Shown: positions 22,913 through 34,316 of the stretch, piece by piece | How positions within the stretch are numbered: position 1 is the stretch's first letter | How the letters are laid out: each line of letters opens with the position of its first letter | From: Microbotryum silenes-acaulis | Lineage: Eukaryota > Basidiomycota > Microbotryomycetes > Microbotryales > Microbotryaceae | NCBI GenBank assembly: GCA_003665825.1 | Contig: QPFY01000018.1 | Span: forward strand, 310,001-374,000 | DNA length: 64,000 bases | Reading direction: 5' to 3' | The notes under the pieces: generated by a model | Databases searched by the model: none | Told to the model about the DNA's origin: nothing | The model's input: the letters and a program-made list of their open reading frames with translations, nothing else | Translations under genes and position numbers: made by a program

Positions 22913-24410
22913 ACATATGATGGCGCAGCAGCAGTTTCTCGCTCAACAGGAAGCCGCGGCCGCCCAGCAGCAACTCCAGTACCATCGATCTCAGCCTCCA
23001 CAGGGCGGCGCCGCGTTCCAGGCGCAAAAGCCGCCAGCACATTATGCCGATGGGAATGGGATGGAGTATGCCCAGCCGTATCAACAGCACATGTCGATGC
23101 AGCAGCCACCGCAACAGGCGTGGGGCCGACCGGGCCCTTTCGACAACGCCGGAATGGGACCGCCTTCGTTCGCCGGTCATAAGCGAGCGCGCAGCATCAA
23201 CATATACGACCAACCACAACAATTGATGGCCTACCCTGCGAACTTGGGCGCGTACAGCTCGCCGCAACCCATGGCTTCGGCCTCGGCCTTGCAGCCGCCC
23301 GTGCAGATCGGCGCCAATGGAGGACCGGCGATGTTCTGCGACGCGAGTCGACCGACGAAGCGACGCGTTCTCGGACAGGAACACAGTGGAGGTCGACCCT
23401 CTTTGCACCACTCTTCGTCGTCGTCGTCGTCGGCTGGATCGGTAACGGCCCTGGGGGCGATCACCGAGCTTCGAAGTCCTCGATCCCGGCATTCGGCGAC
23501 GCGATCTTCGCTCTCGCGAGGGAACGGCTCAGCCAGCAAGGTCGGGCGCCCCGTTTCGTCTTCGGACCCCAACTTTTCGACTTTTGTTGATGCAGCTTCG
23601 GTGCTGACGGGGTTGTCGAGGGGCCTATCCGATCAGAGCGATAACAGCGACGAGGGCATGCAAGGCGGCGCCGCAGGCGGTCCTTCTTCTTCCTCGCAGT
23701 CGAATCCGTTCGGTTCGTCGATCCCACGACCACGGACACCTACTTCTGCGAACGACAAGGGCAAAGGGGTCGCGATGCATCACATGTCGGGAGTGAACGG
23801 TTCGGCACCCCCGACGACGGGAGGCGAGTCGAGTGCCGAAGGAGCGGCCGAGTTGATGCTCTACCTCGCACATTCGCCCTCGCCCGTCCAATCACGCTCC
23901 AGCCACGTCGTCAACAACATCGGTGGGGAAGGGATGATGAAAGGGCGGCGGTTGTTCTCGGGCAGTGGGGAAGATCATCCGGCTTCGTCAGCGGCCTTCG
24001 GTAACGGAGCGGGGATGAACGGAGCCGGGGGTGGTCCGAACGGGATTGGTTTGGGCTCGTACGACGAGGCGTTGCATCCCGCCAAGGCATCCCACGTCGT
24101 CAGTGCGCCTCCACCGGGTTCACCATCTTCCTCGATGCTCGGACCCGGTGCCTTCGGCGGAGCGATCCCTTCGACCCCAGGGCGGGAACGTCAAATTTCA
24201 TCGAGTTGGGACGCGTACATCAACGTCTCGCCCTCACCCCAACGTGCGTCGATCGCGAGATCTTCGGAACACTCGTATGCGTCGAACGGACCGCCTCCGA
24301 CGTTCTTATTGCCGAATGGGACGCCACCCGGTTCGAACGCGCCGACCTCGACGGCGAGCACGACTGCTGGAGGCGGGGGAGCTGGGGCAGCGGCAAGCTG
24401 GCGAGGGTGA
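21919..24410 (+). CDS. Gln/Ser/Thr-rich nuclear-type protein, Whi5/Nrm1-like segment suspected
   Basis: Two exons (21919-22434, 22713-24410) give 737 residues; the 278-nt intron contains stops. Residues 1-140 are low complexity (poly-Thr, polyQ, poly-Ser). Around residues 150-215 is the only ordered-looking part: basic KEERKRKDAIDKVLQRAEIA, then, across the splice, ITRHFKTRLALAAFKAQRGW and a helix ending EPHLEQEA. The RLALAxFK core resembles the short motif of the Whi5/Nrm1 family, repressors of the G1/S transcription factors; this assignment is from memory and moderate at best. A long polyQ block (near 22835-22990) and Ser/Gly/Pro-rich sequence fill the rest, with many SP/TP sites that could be CDK targets. 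No DNA-binding domain is seen. Confidence 0.72.
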
Positions 24411-25139
24411 AGGGTCTTGTATATGCTGGTTTCGTGTTCGTTTGATGCATAAAAGTTTGTCGCTTTTTGTTGTCTTGTACCTTTTAGATTTAATCAACTG
24501 AGCTTGGGCGTTGGCGTTGCATAAAGGAGTAAGTGTGGGGAATGGTGACAATGACGGGTTCGGGGTGAAAATTGAAAAGTATTGCAAGAGGCATGTACCA
24601 TTGCACACGAGAGTCAGCTACCTGAACGAAGAATGAGCGGGGATGGGTCCTCACGATCGCCCTTTACCCTGACTCAGAGTTAGCTCGGACCTCCTTTGTT
24701 GCTCCTAAATATCGAATGTACTTCGACAAGGCCTAGGTATCCTTCAAAGCAAAGTATGAGCCACACAGGGCGTATGACTCTTCCTTCGATGAAAACCGGA
24801 AATAAAAGTGTGATCACCGCGGTCGGACGATCCCTTCGTGGCGTGACCGACTGATTGGCGCAAACCGCACTCAAAAAAGGCACCCCTCTCTCGAGTCTCC
24901 ACGGCCTTTCGAGGAGCCACGCGGGCGCGGATGGGGGGCGTGTTTTAGGTCGAGGCGGTGCTGCCCATATCATTCGATTCACACTTTTGCCTACGGTTCT
25001 CAGGAACACTTTGAGCACCTCGGCGTCTTTCCCCCTCCCCAGCTTTCTAGCTCTGCTCTCTCACACGCTCTCGTGTCGATTCGCTCGCCCGCCCCGGCGA
25101 CGCCCTCTCGCCTCTCACAACGATCTACGTCGATTCGAC
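24411..25139. other. Intergenic region
   Basis: Downstream of the Gln-rich gene and promoter of the mucin-like gene. No supported gene, RNA or repeat. Confidence 0.5.
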
Positions 25140-28100
25140 ATGCGACGTGGAGCCGACAGCCGTCCCTACCGCCCAACGCCACGATCTCCTTGGAGGAGCC
25201 TGACCCTGGCATGTTGTGTGATCCTACTCCACCTCGTCTCTGCATCCGACTCGCCCTCGTCATCATCGGTCAATGACACCACACTTTCGCCACCACGTGG
25301 TGCGTTTGGCAATGCGCACGCCAGCTTGTCTTCGTCGCCCGCGTTGCTGAAACTGAGACGGGCGGCAGGAGTGCACGGCGGCGCGATCGTTTCCCCATCG
25401 GCACCACTAGCTGCAGCTGCCTCGCCTCCACCTCTAGCAACCTCACGTCTCGCTCGCAATGCCGAATCGCATCGTTCGACTGGTCCGAAACCTAGACAGC
25501 TTGGAGAGGTTTTGGGCAAGTTGTTGAACCAGACGGTTTCGGGCGGCGGCGATAGTTCGGGCGACCAGTCTGGTAGCCAATCGAAGAAGGACGACGAAAG
25601 CAGTGGTGGAAGTGTAACGGGTGGCACTGGTGGCACAAATCAGACTGGCGGCGCTGGAGGTAGTGCGTCTGGATTCGATGAAGAAAATCCTCCCGCTCAA
25701 GGTACGCCACAGGGCGGCATTGTCAGTGGCAGTGGTGGTGATGCTACCCAGCCGCCGGGCGGCACCGTCGGAGGGGGCGCCCCACCGCAGGGCGGTACAC
25801 CACCTGTCAATCAGACTACCGGCAGTAGTCCAGGTTCCACTCCAGGTTCCGCTCCAGGTTCCGCTCCAGGTTCCGCTCCAGGTTCCGCTCCAGGTGGCGG
25901 TTCAATTGGTGTTCCAGGCTCCGGTTCCGGCACCAACATCTCGACCCCAACCCCAATCCCACCAGCAACAGCCCCCACCAACGCGACCCAAAACCCACCA
26001 GCAACAGCCCCCGGCAGCTCGACCCCAATTCCACCCACAACAGCCCCCACTAATTCGACCCAAATCCCCGGCGGCGGTTCGTCTCAGAGTGGCGGTCAAC
26101 AAGGCGGTGGTCAGCCCGGAGGCGATGCATGTGAGTCCGTGCACGCTGCTTTCTTTTGCTTGCTACGCATCCTGGCATTTTCAACCTCTCGACGCTCGGT
26201 GCGGGTTCGCGCGGAGAGCCGCGGTCGATCAAAGATCGGCCATGCGTCGCGCCACGCGCACGTGTATGGAGCTTGCATCATCGCCAAAAGCTTCCTGCAT
26301 GTCTGGGACCCGGCCAGCTCAGCCTCGTTCGTGACGGTACTCGGAATCGGCCCTGTCGGTGTTCTGGAAGCGCTGTTGGACGTGCTCTGGGCGCTAGACG
26401 GCTGGCGTTTACCCGAGACTCTGGTGCCCTCATCAGCCTCCTGTCTCACATTGTGTGAGCGCCGTCGACACTACCTCGTGATTGCCCGTTTACCCGTGCT
26501 CGGCCCTATACAACTTCGGCTACTGCTTCATCTCAATTCATTTATCAGATGCTCTGCATGGGGAAGTTGGGGTTCCTGATTGGGTCGTCATGCTGGCGGG
26601 CGATGCAGACGGTCGGCGCTGATTAGGGGCTCACATGTCTCGCGCTTGCGAAGCCGGGAAGCCACGAGATTCTGTCCTACTCAAGCGTTCTTGGATTAAA
26701 TTTCCTTGTTGAACGCTTTTTTCTGACATAATGTTTTCTTTTCCAACTCGGCGCCGATTTCTGTACAGCTCGCAACGCCACTCAGAACCCGACCAAACCC
26801 CCGAAGCAGCAGCAGCCGGGCAGCGCTGGTACTGGTGGTGATCCGTCCAAACAACCAGGTAAGCGACTCGTCTTGTCTATATCTTTCTCCCACTCTACCG
26901 AGGCACATCATCGCGTGTCCTCTCGGCTGATGTCCCGTCGTGTTGTGTGCCTCGATCGCGGCGCCGTGATTCATTTCCGTCTCCATCTCCGGCTTCCGTT
27001 CCCACCCGCATGTTATCCACGAAAACTCACCAGGCCATTCTCCCCAACCTCATAATAACCCTACTGACAATTCAACTCAACCTGACCTACCTTGGTACGC
27101 ACCGGATCCCAACTTGATCCCCCCGCCTGGTTCTACAGTTGGCACCCCGTTGCCTAGTGGAAACACATCGACGAATGCCGGGGGAACGGGCAACGCTACA
27201 AACGGCGCTCCGGGTGCGGGGGGTACATCACTCAATACAAACAGTGGCGGTGGATCTGGCTCGGGCTCCAACACGTGGGCTATCGTCGGCGGTGTCGTCG
27301 GGGTGAGTCGATCCGTTGCTGGTCAACCAAACATCACGAAGGGTTCACATTGACTCTCCATTCGCGTCTTCGTTCGTCGTCCCTACCTGAAGGGCATTGT
27401 CCTACTCGCCTCCGCCATTTTCATCGTTTATCGCCTCACGCAACGACGATTCTCTTCGCTCGAGGACGAAGGCGCTGAAATTCGCTGGCCTGAACTCAAC
27501 CCCGACGGCCAAGAGGTCTCGGCCAGCACCTCGACGCTCTACCCGCTCGGTACAACAAGGACCGGTGGTGCAGGAATCGAGATGGAGAGTGACAAGTCCG
27601 AATGGGGGGATGAGATGGACTACGCAACGCACGAACGGAACGCATTGAACTCGATCCCGGGACGAGAGGCGTACCTCGCGAGGGGACCAACTTTGCATGC
27701 TCGACAGATGAGCTACGGTGCGCTGGCGATGCAGTCGAGATCCGAAGTCGGTATGAGCCCCGATGGGTACTTTGATTCCTCGTCCGAAGGGTTGCGAAGG
27801 AATCCGTCCAGCCAAGGATCGTACCCTCTTTCGCCCCCGAACATGATGGCCTATGGTGGTGGCGGCGGCGTCCCTCCTCCCCCCGTGCCCGGAATGCCAC
27901 CCCATCAATACGGCGGCGCTATCTACCCGGGTCCTGGACAACCCCTCCCCGGCAGTCATTCTCCTCCTCTTCCTGGCGGCCCCGGCCATATGCCTCCTTT
28001 CCCGTTTACTTCTTCTCACCCTTCCCTCGAAGGCAGTGCCAAGCCGTACTCCAAGGAACAAGCCACTGCTTCCCAACACCGCGCCCAAAAACCGAGCTCT

Positions 28101-28259
28101 GACTCGATCGACAACTACTACCCCGAGTTCGAGCCGAGGGCCGACACGCCGCAGCATTTTGCGGTCACGAACCCGGATCGAGCGTCGAGTGAGGTCGGGG
28201 CCGGGAACATGGACCCGCAGCAATTGCGTCATCAGCTTTCGATCAAGGCTGTAGCGTGA
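25140..28259 (+). CDS. Mucin-like single-pass membrane protein (possible wall sensor)
   Basis: Four exons (25140-26130, 26769-26858, 27034-27302, 27393-28259) give 738 residues. The start places a signal anchor near residues 18-36 (WRSLTLACCVILLHLVSAS). The outside half is Ser/Thr/Pro/Gly-rich, with about five PGSAPGS-type units near 25830-25890 and two copies of a TPIPP-TAPTN-TQ unit, the look of an O-mannosylated stalk. One membrane span lies at about residues 442-465 (WAIVGGVVGGIVLLASAIFI), followed by YRLTQRR, so the C-terminal 270 residues are cytosolic. The tail is Pro/Ser-rich with an acidic MESDKSEWGDEMDY patch. This layout is that of fungal Mid2/Wsc/Msb2-type surface sensors, but no WSC or other named domain is present. 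The first intron (26131-26768, 638 nt) is far longer than the others in this window. Confidence 0.82.
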
Positions 28260-30232
28260 TCGCCCGGCGGGTGACAGATGGGATCGCAACTCCTTTCCTG
28301 CCCTCGCTCGACCCCGGAACGTCGCCCCTCTGGCTCGAGAGACCCCATTCCTTCATTCCCTTCTCGTTTCGATCTCTCCACCTCTCTATTCCCCATATCA
28401 TGGCAAGCAAAAATTAGTCTCATCAACGCATATCGCATATTGCACCACACCTCCTATCGTTCGTTTTCGTTTTCGTCCCGTGGTTTTCTTTGAGCTTTTT
28501 CTCGTCTTCTGCAAGATACACCCCGCATAGTTCTCGGTAAATAAACATCTCTGCTTCGTTTCTTATGTAATTGATAGTCACTCCCTTAACCCTCTTGAGA
28601 CTCGCCGGAAGAACTTTAATAAAAAAATAGGATGCCAGCCAGAGCTTCAGTTGAGCTTGGACCACACCGAGATCCGCAGTCGAATACTCGCGTTGAGCCG
28701 AATGAGCATTCAAAAGGCTTTCACAAATCAGTCGAAGTTCCAGCCATTCTAGCAGCCCTATATTCTTGTTTCCCCTTTGTGAGCAAGTCCAAGAAAAATA
28801 GTGTGCGGCTGAGGATGAGACTGGAGTAGTATTGGAAAGGTGTCGAGGCACTGAACACTAGGTGAATTGCAGCGGCCTGCTAGAGTGCCGAGGTATCCAA
28901 AATACAACAAAGATGAGACTAGTGTGCGAAGTCTTAAAACCCCGAAATAAGTCACACAGAACTCAGTGTACTACACAAGAAAGCGGTTTTTTTTAGTATT
29001 CCCCTCGGTCGGATCGATCCGATGACGGTTTAGTGCCGGACGCGGAACTGGCAGTGCTGTTCCTTCAAGGTGAGATTGATGTGACTGTATCGGAAGAGGC
29101 GATGTTGATGACGTCAAAGTACGTGTAAACGGGGGAGACGTTGCCATTGCCTCAATCTCGGTCGGCCAGGCCCGATGAGGTTACTCGTGTCGCCGAATGG
29201 AACTTGACCAAGGGTAGCGAGAAGCTTACCCGGGCCCAGACACCGAGTGCTTGGACCAGAGGGATGAGACAGTCAGGGGTGTTGGAAAGCAAAGGGTCGC
29301 GGGTGATCGAAATTCCGTCGGCCGACAAGAGGCCTTTGACCCAGGTCCCACGGAAGGCGATGGAAACGAAGTTTCGTGCAGTTAGCTCGCGCGCGCCTGG
29401 AACCTCTCTTGACTTCCGCCAGGTCACTGACCCGAGGGGTCTAGGTGAATGTGTTTCTCTTGTTTGTGTAGTATCGCCAGGTCATTGACCCGAGGGTCTA
29501 GACGTGCATTACTATCGGTTCATCCTGTCTATCGTTCTGGAGCACGGCTGCACGCGGTGCTTCCCCACTTTTTTTTGGACAGGATCAAACGATAGTAATG
29601 CACGTCTAGCACCTCGGGTCAGTGACCTGGCATTAATACGGATACAAGAGAAAGTGAAAGGCCAGCCCCTTCACAACTGGACTACACAGCCGAAACGGCT
29701 ACCAATTGGATTTGAAACCCCGACCTTACTAGACGATGTTGACTCGGACGGCGTCCACAGCGCGTTGAACATCCCATCGTTGGCAAAAACGGGCTACCAG
29801 CTTCAAGAAGGCTCAAATCCCTTTTACAAGCTACCCACAGCCTGGACTGGGTGCCAAATCCGCGCCCCCCTCCGATCGCCTCCAATCAATCTCAGACCGA
29901 ATCAGAGCGGTTCAGAGGGAATCCAGACCGTTCTGGTGGAACTCAGGGGCTCTCAGCCTGTTGGAGAGAAGTTTCAACAGAATCGAGAACTTGATGAGAG
30001 TTTTTGATGTCATGCTGTGTTGCCTACGAGATGCTGGTTCAGGCGGGTCATCGGACCCCATCAGTCTAAGCTCTTCTCCAACAGACTTTGGGCGGCTGAG
30101 AGGATCTGACAAGTTCCCACACGTTAATGGCTACGCTGCAGCAGAGTGCACCTGTCAATGAAAGTGAGGGATGGAAAGCCGCGAGGGTACGTAGGACGAA
30201 ATCCTTAAAACTATCCTTAAAACTATCTACTA
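28260..30232. other. Intergenic region with a hairpin element
   Basis: The transition from host genes into the transposon-rich block. It holds the inverted repeat at 29476-29632. Open frames on either strand here show no recognisable domain. Confidence 0.5.
29476..29632. repeat. Inverted-repeat hairpin element
   Basis: Arms of about 54 bp (about 29476-29530 and 29579-29632) are near-perfect reverse complements; both contain the CTAGACGTGCATTACTATCG region or its complement and the GGTCA-TGACCCGAGG region, around a loop of about 50 bp. A third, partial copy of the GCCAGGTCACTGACCCGAGG part lies just upstream at about 29418-29445. It has no coding capacity and looks like a foldback or MITE-type element. 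Confidence 0.8.
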
Positions 30233-31423
30233 TCTACTAAAGACGTAACGGGAGACAAAGAACGTCAAAGAACGTCAAAGAACGAAAGACAAACCAAAAG
30301 ACAAACCAACAGACAAACCATGTGGCGTGACGTCATAATAGTTTCGCTACTGCAACAGCTCTCGGTCCAGCGTGTCCCCTGAGCCAGCTAGCGCTGTTTC
30401 AGAAAGGGTCGGCCGGCCACAGGCCGTTTCGCCCACATTCGCCGAGGTTCCATTTTCAATCAAAGCAGCGTGGCACATGACCCTCTGCTTCCCGAAGCAG
30501 ACTGAAACGACCTGTCTTGCGTGTCTACCACATCGTAGCGTAGTTCCTTCAATCATCCAGTTCCTGCCACTGCCGAAATCTATGCCAGACCTCGGGTAGT
30601 GTCGGCAAGTGCGCCAATTCCGCCGTTAGGGGCCCCGCCAGCGTGTCACGGCTTGCCGACACTGGGCTTCACTCCACGACGTTCCGCGGCCTTCCGCGAC
30701 ATTCTATGAGCCCGGTTTAAACTGAGGCGCAGGCTTCTCCATCTTTCTCCCTCCTGCTCTTCACACCTTACCCATCGCACCTCATCCCATCGCTCGCGAC
30801 ATCCGAAGCGGTCGTCGTGGAAGCTCTGCAACGAATACGGGACAAGTTTTCTCAAGAAATGGCTGCCGCATGCAGCATAGCTACGGATTCGAGTAAGTAA
30901 CTTCATGAACTGTGCTCTTGGTGTGGGATTGTTCAGGAGCTAATGGAAAACTACCAAGCAGCAATTCCCTTTAACAGGTCCTCTTTGAATGTCAACCCTC
31001 GAGTTGTTTCTTCACCGTCAGCTGGTGACACTGCATGCGTGAGTCATCGCTTGACATCGCTGTGCAGTCTTAGATATGACGGAAAAACTGATACGAAAAA
31101 CAGACATGGGACGTCAGTGACACAGCGGAAGGATTGACTTCGTACGGTTGAGATTCCGGGTCCTTGGGACACTAAATGTGAGTCTTCACTGCCATTGCTA
31201 CAGATGGACAACAGCAAGAATACTAATAGTTGTAACGAATCGCGCAAGAAAAACAGGTTCCTTGAATTGCGGCTCACCATCCCGTGGCAGTCGCGCTGGC
31301 AGGTGTGTGCCAATCTTTCAAAAGCAAAACGCAGGGCAGCATGACTGACCGTTTGGACTGTAACATCACAGGGGACAAGTTTTCTCAAGATGCCTTCCCG
31401 TTATTTCCAAGTCATCGCCTACA

Positions 31424-31794
31424 CAAATCGTCGATTTTGTTGATGCTCCGGGAGGGACAGGCAAAACGTTCTTGGAAAAAACGATCCTTGCTCGGATACG
31501 GTCAGAGGGAACATACGCTCTTGCCGTTGCATCATCGGGTATTGCTGCACTGCTACTGCCAAAAGGCAGAACGGCACATTCACGGTTCAAAATCCCGATC
31601 ATCATCTTCGACGACTTTACGTGCAACGTTCCGAAACAGGGACAGCTCGCCGAGCTTTTTCGGATGTGCGACTTGATCGTCCGGGACGAGGCACCGATGC
31701 AGCACCGTCGATGTTTCCAGCTGGTGGACAGGATGTTGCAAGATGTGCGATCGTCAACGGCTCGGTTTGGTGGACTGCCCGTCGTGTTGGCAGG
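31424..31794 (+). pseudogene. Pif1-like helicase fragment in Helitron A
   Basis: The frame reads FVDAPGGTGKTFLEKTIL (Walker A), then ASSGIAALLLPKGRTAHSRF and CDLIVRDEAPMQHRRC (motif II, DEAP), the N-terminal helicase core. It is nearly the same as Helitron B's helicase (37200-37600, minus). It has lost its upstream partner domains and is bounded by duplicated intron segments. Confidence 0.85.
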
Positions 31795-33479
31795 TGTGTG
31801 CCAATCTTTCAACAGCAAAACGCAGGGCAGCATGACTAACTGACCGGTTGGACTGTAACATCACAGGGGACGCATGCCGCATAGCTACGAATCCAAGTAA
31901 GTAACTTCATGAACTGTGCTCTTGGTGTGGGATTGTTCAGAAGCTAATGGAAAACTACCAAGCAGAAATTCCCTTCAACGCGTCCTCTTTGAATGTCAAC
32001 CCTCGAGATGTTCCTTCACCGTCAGCTGGTGATACTGCATGTGTGAGTCATCCCTTGACATGGCTGTGCAGTCTTAGATATGACGGAAAAATTGATACGA
32101 AAAACAGACATTGGACGTCAGTGATACAGCGGAAGGATTGACTTCGTACGGTAGAGAATCCGGGTCATTGGAACACTAAATGTGAGTCTTCACTGCCATT
32201 GCTACAGATGGACAACAGCAAGAATACTGATAGTTGTAAAAAACGAATCACGCAAAAAAACAGGTTCCGTGAATTGCGGCACACCATCCCGTGGCAGATC
32301 CTCAACGGCTCGGTTCGGTGGAGTGACCGTCGTGTCGGCAGGTGTGTGCCAATCTTTCAACAGCACAGCGCAGGGCAGCATGAACAACTGACTGGTTGGA
32401 CTGTAACATCACAGGGGACAAGTTTTCTCAAGATGCCTTCCCGTTATTCCCAAGTCATCGCCTGCACAAATCGTCGACGCTTGCATCATGGAAGGCTGAC
32501 TTCTGGGGGGAAGTTGAGGTGCTGTATCTCTCTGTAAGTAGTAGCCCTTGCCTGACTTTCTAAACCCTATACTAACAGCGGCACGGTGCGAGCGCAGACA
32601 AACATGCGTCTTCTGGCCGCTGCAGACCGCATGACCGAAACGGAACGGGCAAAGGCACAGGCAGGTGTGTGCCAATCTTTCAAAAGCAAAACGCAGGGCA
32701 GCATGACTAACTGACCGGTTGGACTGTAACATCACAGGCGATTCCGAAGCAATGCCTTCCCGTTATTCCCAATTCATCGCCTGCACAAATCGTCGACGCT
32801 TGCATCATGAATGCTGACTTCTGGGGGGAAGTTGAGGTGCTGCATCTCTCTGTAAGTAGTACTCCTTCCTTGACTTCAGGCCCTATACTAACCGCGGCAC
32901 GGTGCAAGCGCAGACAAACATGCGGACATCGAACGGGTGGGCCGACCCGAACTGTGCTCGAGACAAATCGGCCTCGAGCTCGCGACACCCGAAGGGGTCA
33001 TCGTGGAAGCTCTGCAACGAATACGGGACAAGTTTTCTCAAGAAATGGCTGCAGCATGCAGCATAGCTACGGATTCGAGTAAGTAACTTCATGAACTGTG
33101 CTCTTGGTGTGTTGTTGAGGAGCTAATGTAAAACTACCAAGCAGCAATTCCCTTCAACACGTCTTCTTTTCGAGTTGTTTTCCTTCACCATCAGCTGGTG
33201 ACCAAAACTGATACGAAAAACCGACATTGGACGTCAGTGACACAGCGGAAGGATTGACTTCGTACGGTGGAGAATCCAGGTCATTGGGACACTAAATGTG
33301 AGTCTTCACTGCCATTGCTACAGATGGACAACAGCAAGAATACTGATAGTTGTAACGAATCGCGCAAGAAAACAGGCTCTGGTTCCGTGAATTGCGGCTC
33401 ACCATCCCTCGGTTCGGTGGAGTGACCTTCGTGTTGGTGTCGCGCTCCCACGTGAGCTTCTCCTGCCGGCGACCACGAG

Positions 33480-33911
33480 GAACAGATCCGGGTTAATCAG
33501 ACACGTTTATCCCGTCCCCGCGCTCGAACTGGACAATGCGTCAATAGGCGAAAAAGTCGAATACTTCCGAGATCGAGCAATTCTGGCGCCCAAAAATTCG
33601 CAGGTGGATCAGATCAACGACATGGTGCTCGACCTGCTGCAAGACGAATCACTGTTCCCGATCGAGTACCTTCAGAGTCTCAACAGGTAAGAGTGTGTCT
33701 GGAGACGCCCGTCTTTTCTCACGGCCAGTCGTATGTCGCGTTGTCCCGAGCAACGAATGTGGAGGGTGTCAGAGTTTTGTTTCATCAGACTGAGAACGGA
33801 GAAGCGGATAATGTTGAAATTAAGAGTTACCTCAAAGCTCCGAGCACATCATCGGGCTCCCAGAGAACAAAAAAAGAGTTCAGTGATGAAATGAAGGCTC
33901 TGTACATTTGA
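33480..33911 (+). pseudogene. Pif1-like helicase C-terminal fragment in Helitron A
   Basis: Two pieces in different frames: a stretch reading [20 protein letters not shown] and [17 protein letters not shown], then, after a deletion, [20 protein letters not shown] with the Helitron/Pif1 motif VI and a C-terminal tail ending at a TGA at 33909. About 130 residues present in Helitron B are missing between them. Confidence 0.8.
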
Positions 33912-34057
33912 TCGTCGTCGCGCGCTTCTCTCCCGACTTCAACCACTACGCTTCCGTTACTCAACAGTACCGCAGCTGTTGCAGCAAAGTACATCACATT
34001 GCAGCGGGTCAACGCTTACGGTGGGAGGTGGCGCGCGGAGCGCGCCGCCGAACCTAG

Positions 34058-34267
34058 TATAATAAAAAACGTCGTCGAGACAAAGAACGTCAAAGAACGT
34101 CAGAGAACGGGAGACAAACCACGTAGACAAACCACGTGGCGTGACGTCATAGCCAGCTCTCGGTCCAGTGCCCCCAGCTAGCTAGCGCTGTTTCCGTTTC
34201 GCCTACGTTCGCCGAGGTTCCATTTCCTACGGTGGGAGGTGGCGCGCGGAGCGCGCCGCCGCACCTA
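34058..34267 (+). mobile_element. Minimal Helitron derivative C (about 210 bp)
   Basis: Begins directly after the CTAG end of Helitron A. It consists of a shortened copy of the Helitron 5' region (AGACAAAGAACGTCAAAGAAC, CGTGGCGTGACGTCATA, CGTTCGCCGAGGTTCCATTT) fused to the last about 40 bp of the 3' end (GGTGGGAGGTGGCGCGCGGA, GCGCGCC, CACCTAA) and is followed by T. It is thus a deletion derivative with the hairpin and a CTAA tip and no coding sequence. The first bases differ from the A/B tip, so its 5' end is eroded. Confidence 0.8.
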
Positions 34268-34316
34268 ATCGGAAAAAAACAACCTATGAACACGAGCGTC
34301 TCCGCTCCCGGCAGCG

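Larger units (their letters stand above)
30233..34057 (+). mobile_element. Helitron A, rearranged copy
   Basis: The 5' tip is TCTACTAAAGACG preceded by A; the 3' tip is a GGCGCGC-GGA-GCGCGCC hairpin followed by CGAACCTAG and then T, the classical Helitron ends (5'-TC, hairpin, CTRR-3', insertion between A and T). The first about 350 bp match the 5' end of Helitron B (41503 downwards) almost base for base. The inside is scrambled: one leader-like block occurs three times (about 30842-31285, 31866-32298, 33026-33410), interleaved with Pif1 helicase exons (walker region near 31440-31475; the C-terminal part [19 protein letters not shown] near 33700) and with four copies of a helicase intron. The Rep domain is missing. 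It cannot encode a working transposase but keeps both ends. Confidence 0.85.

Noticed and set aside
28423..28851. 142-codon minus-strand frame after the mucin-like gene
   Set aside because: No domain, no signal peptide and no splice-supported extension; likely 3' untranslated and intergenic sequence.
29683..29760. A tRNA-like GGTTTCAAATCC string on the minus strand
   Set aside because: The T-arm stem does not pair and no acceptor or anticodon arm can be built, so it is not called as a tRNA gene.
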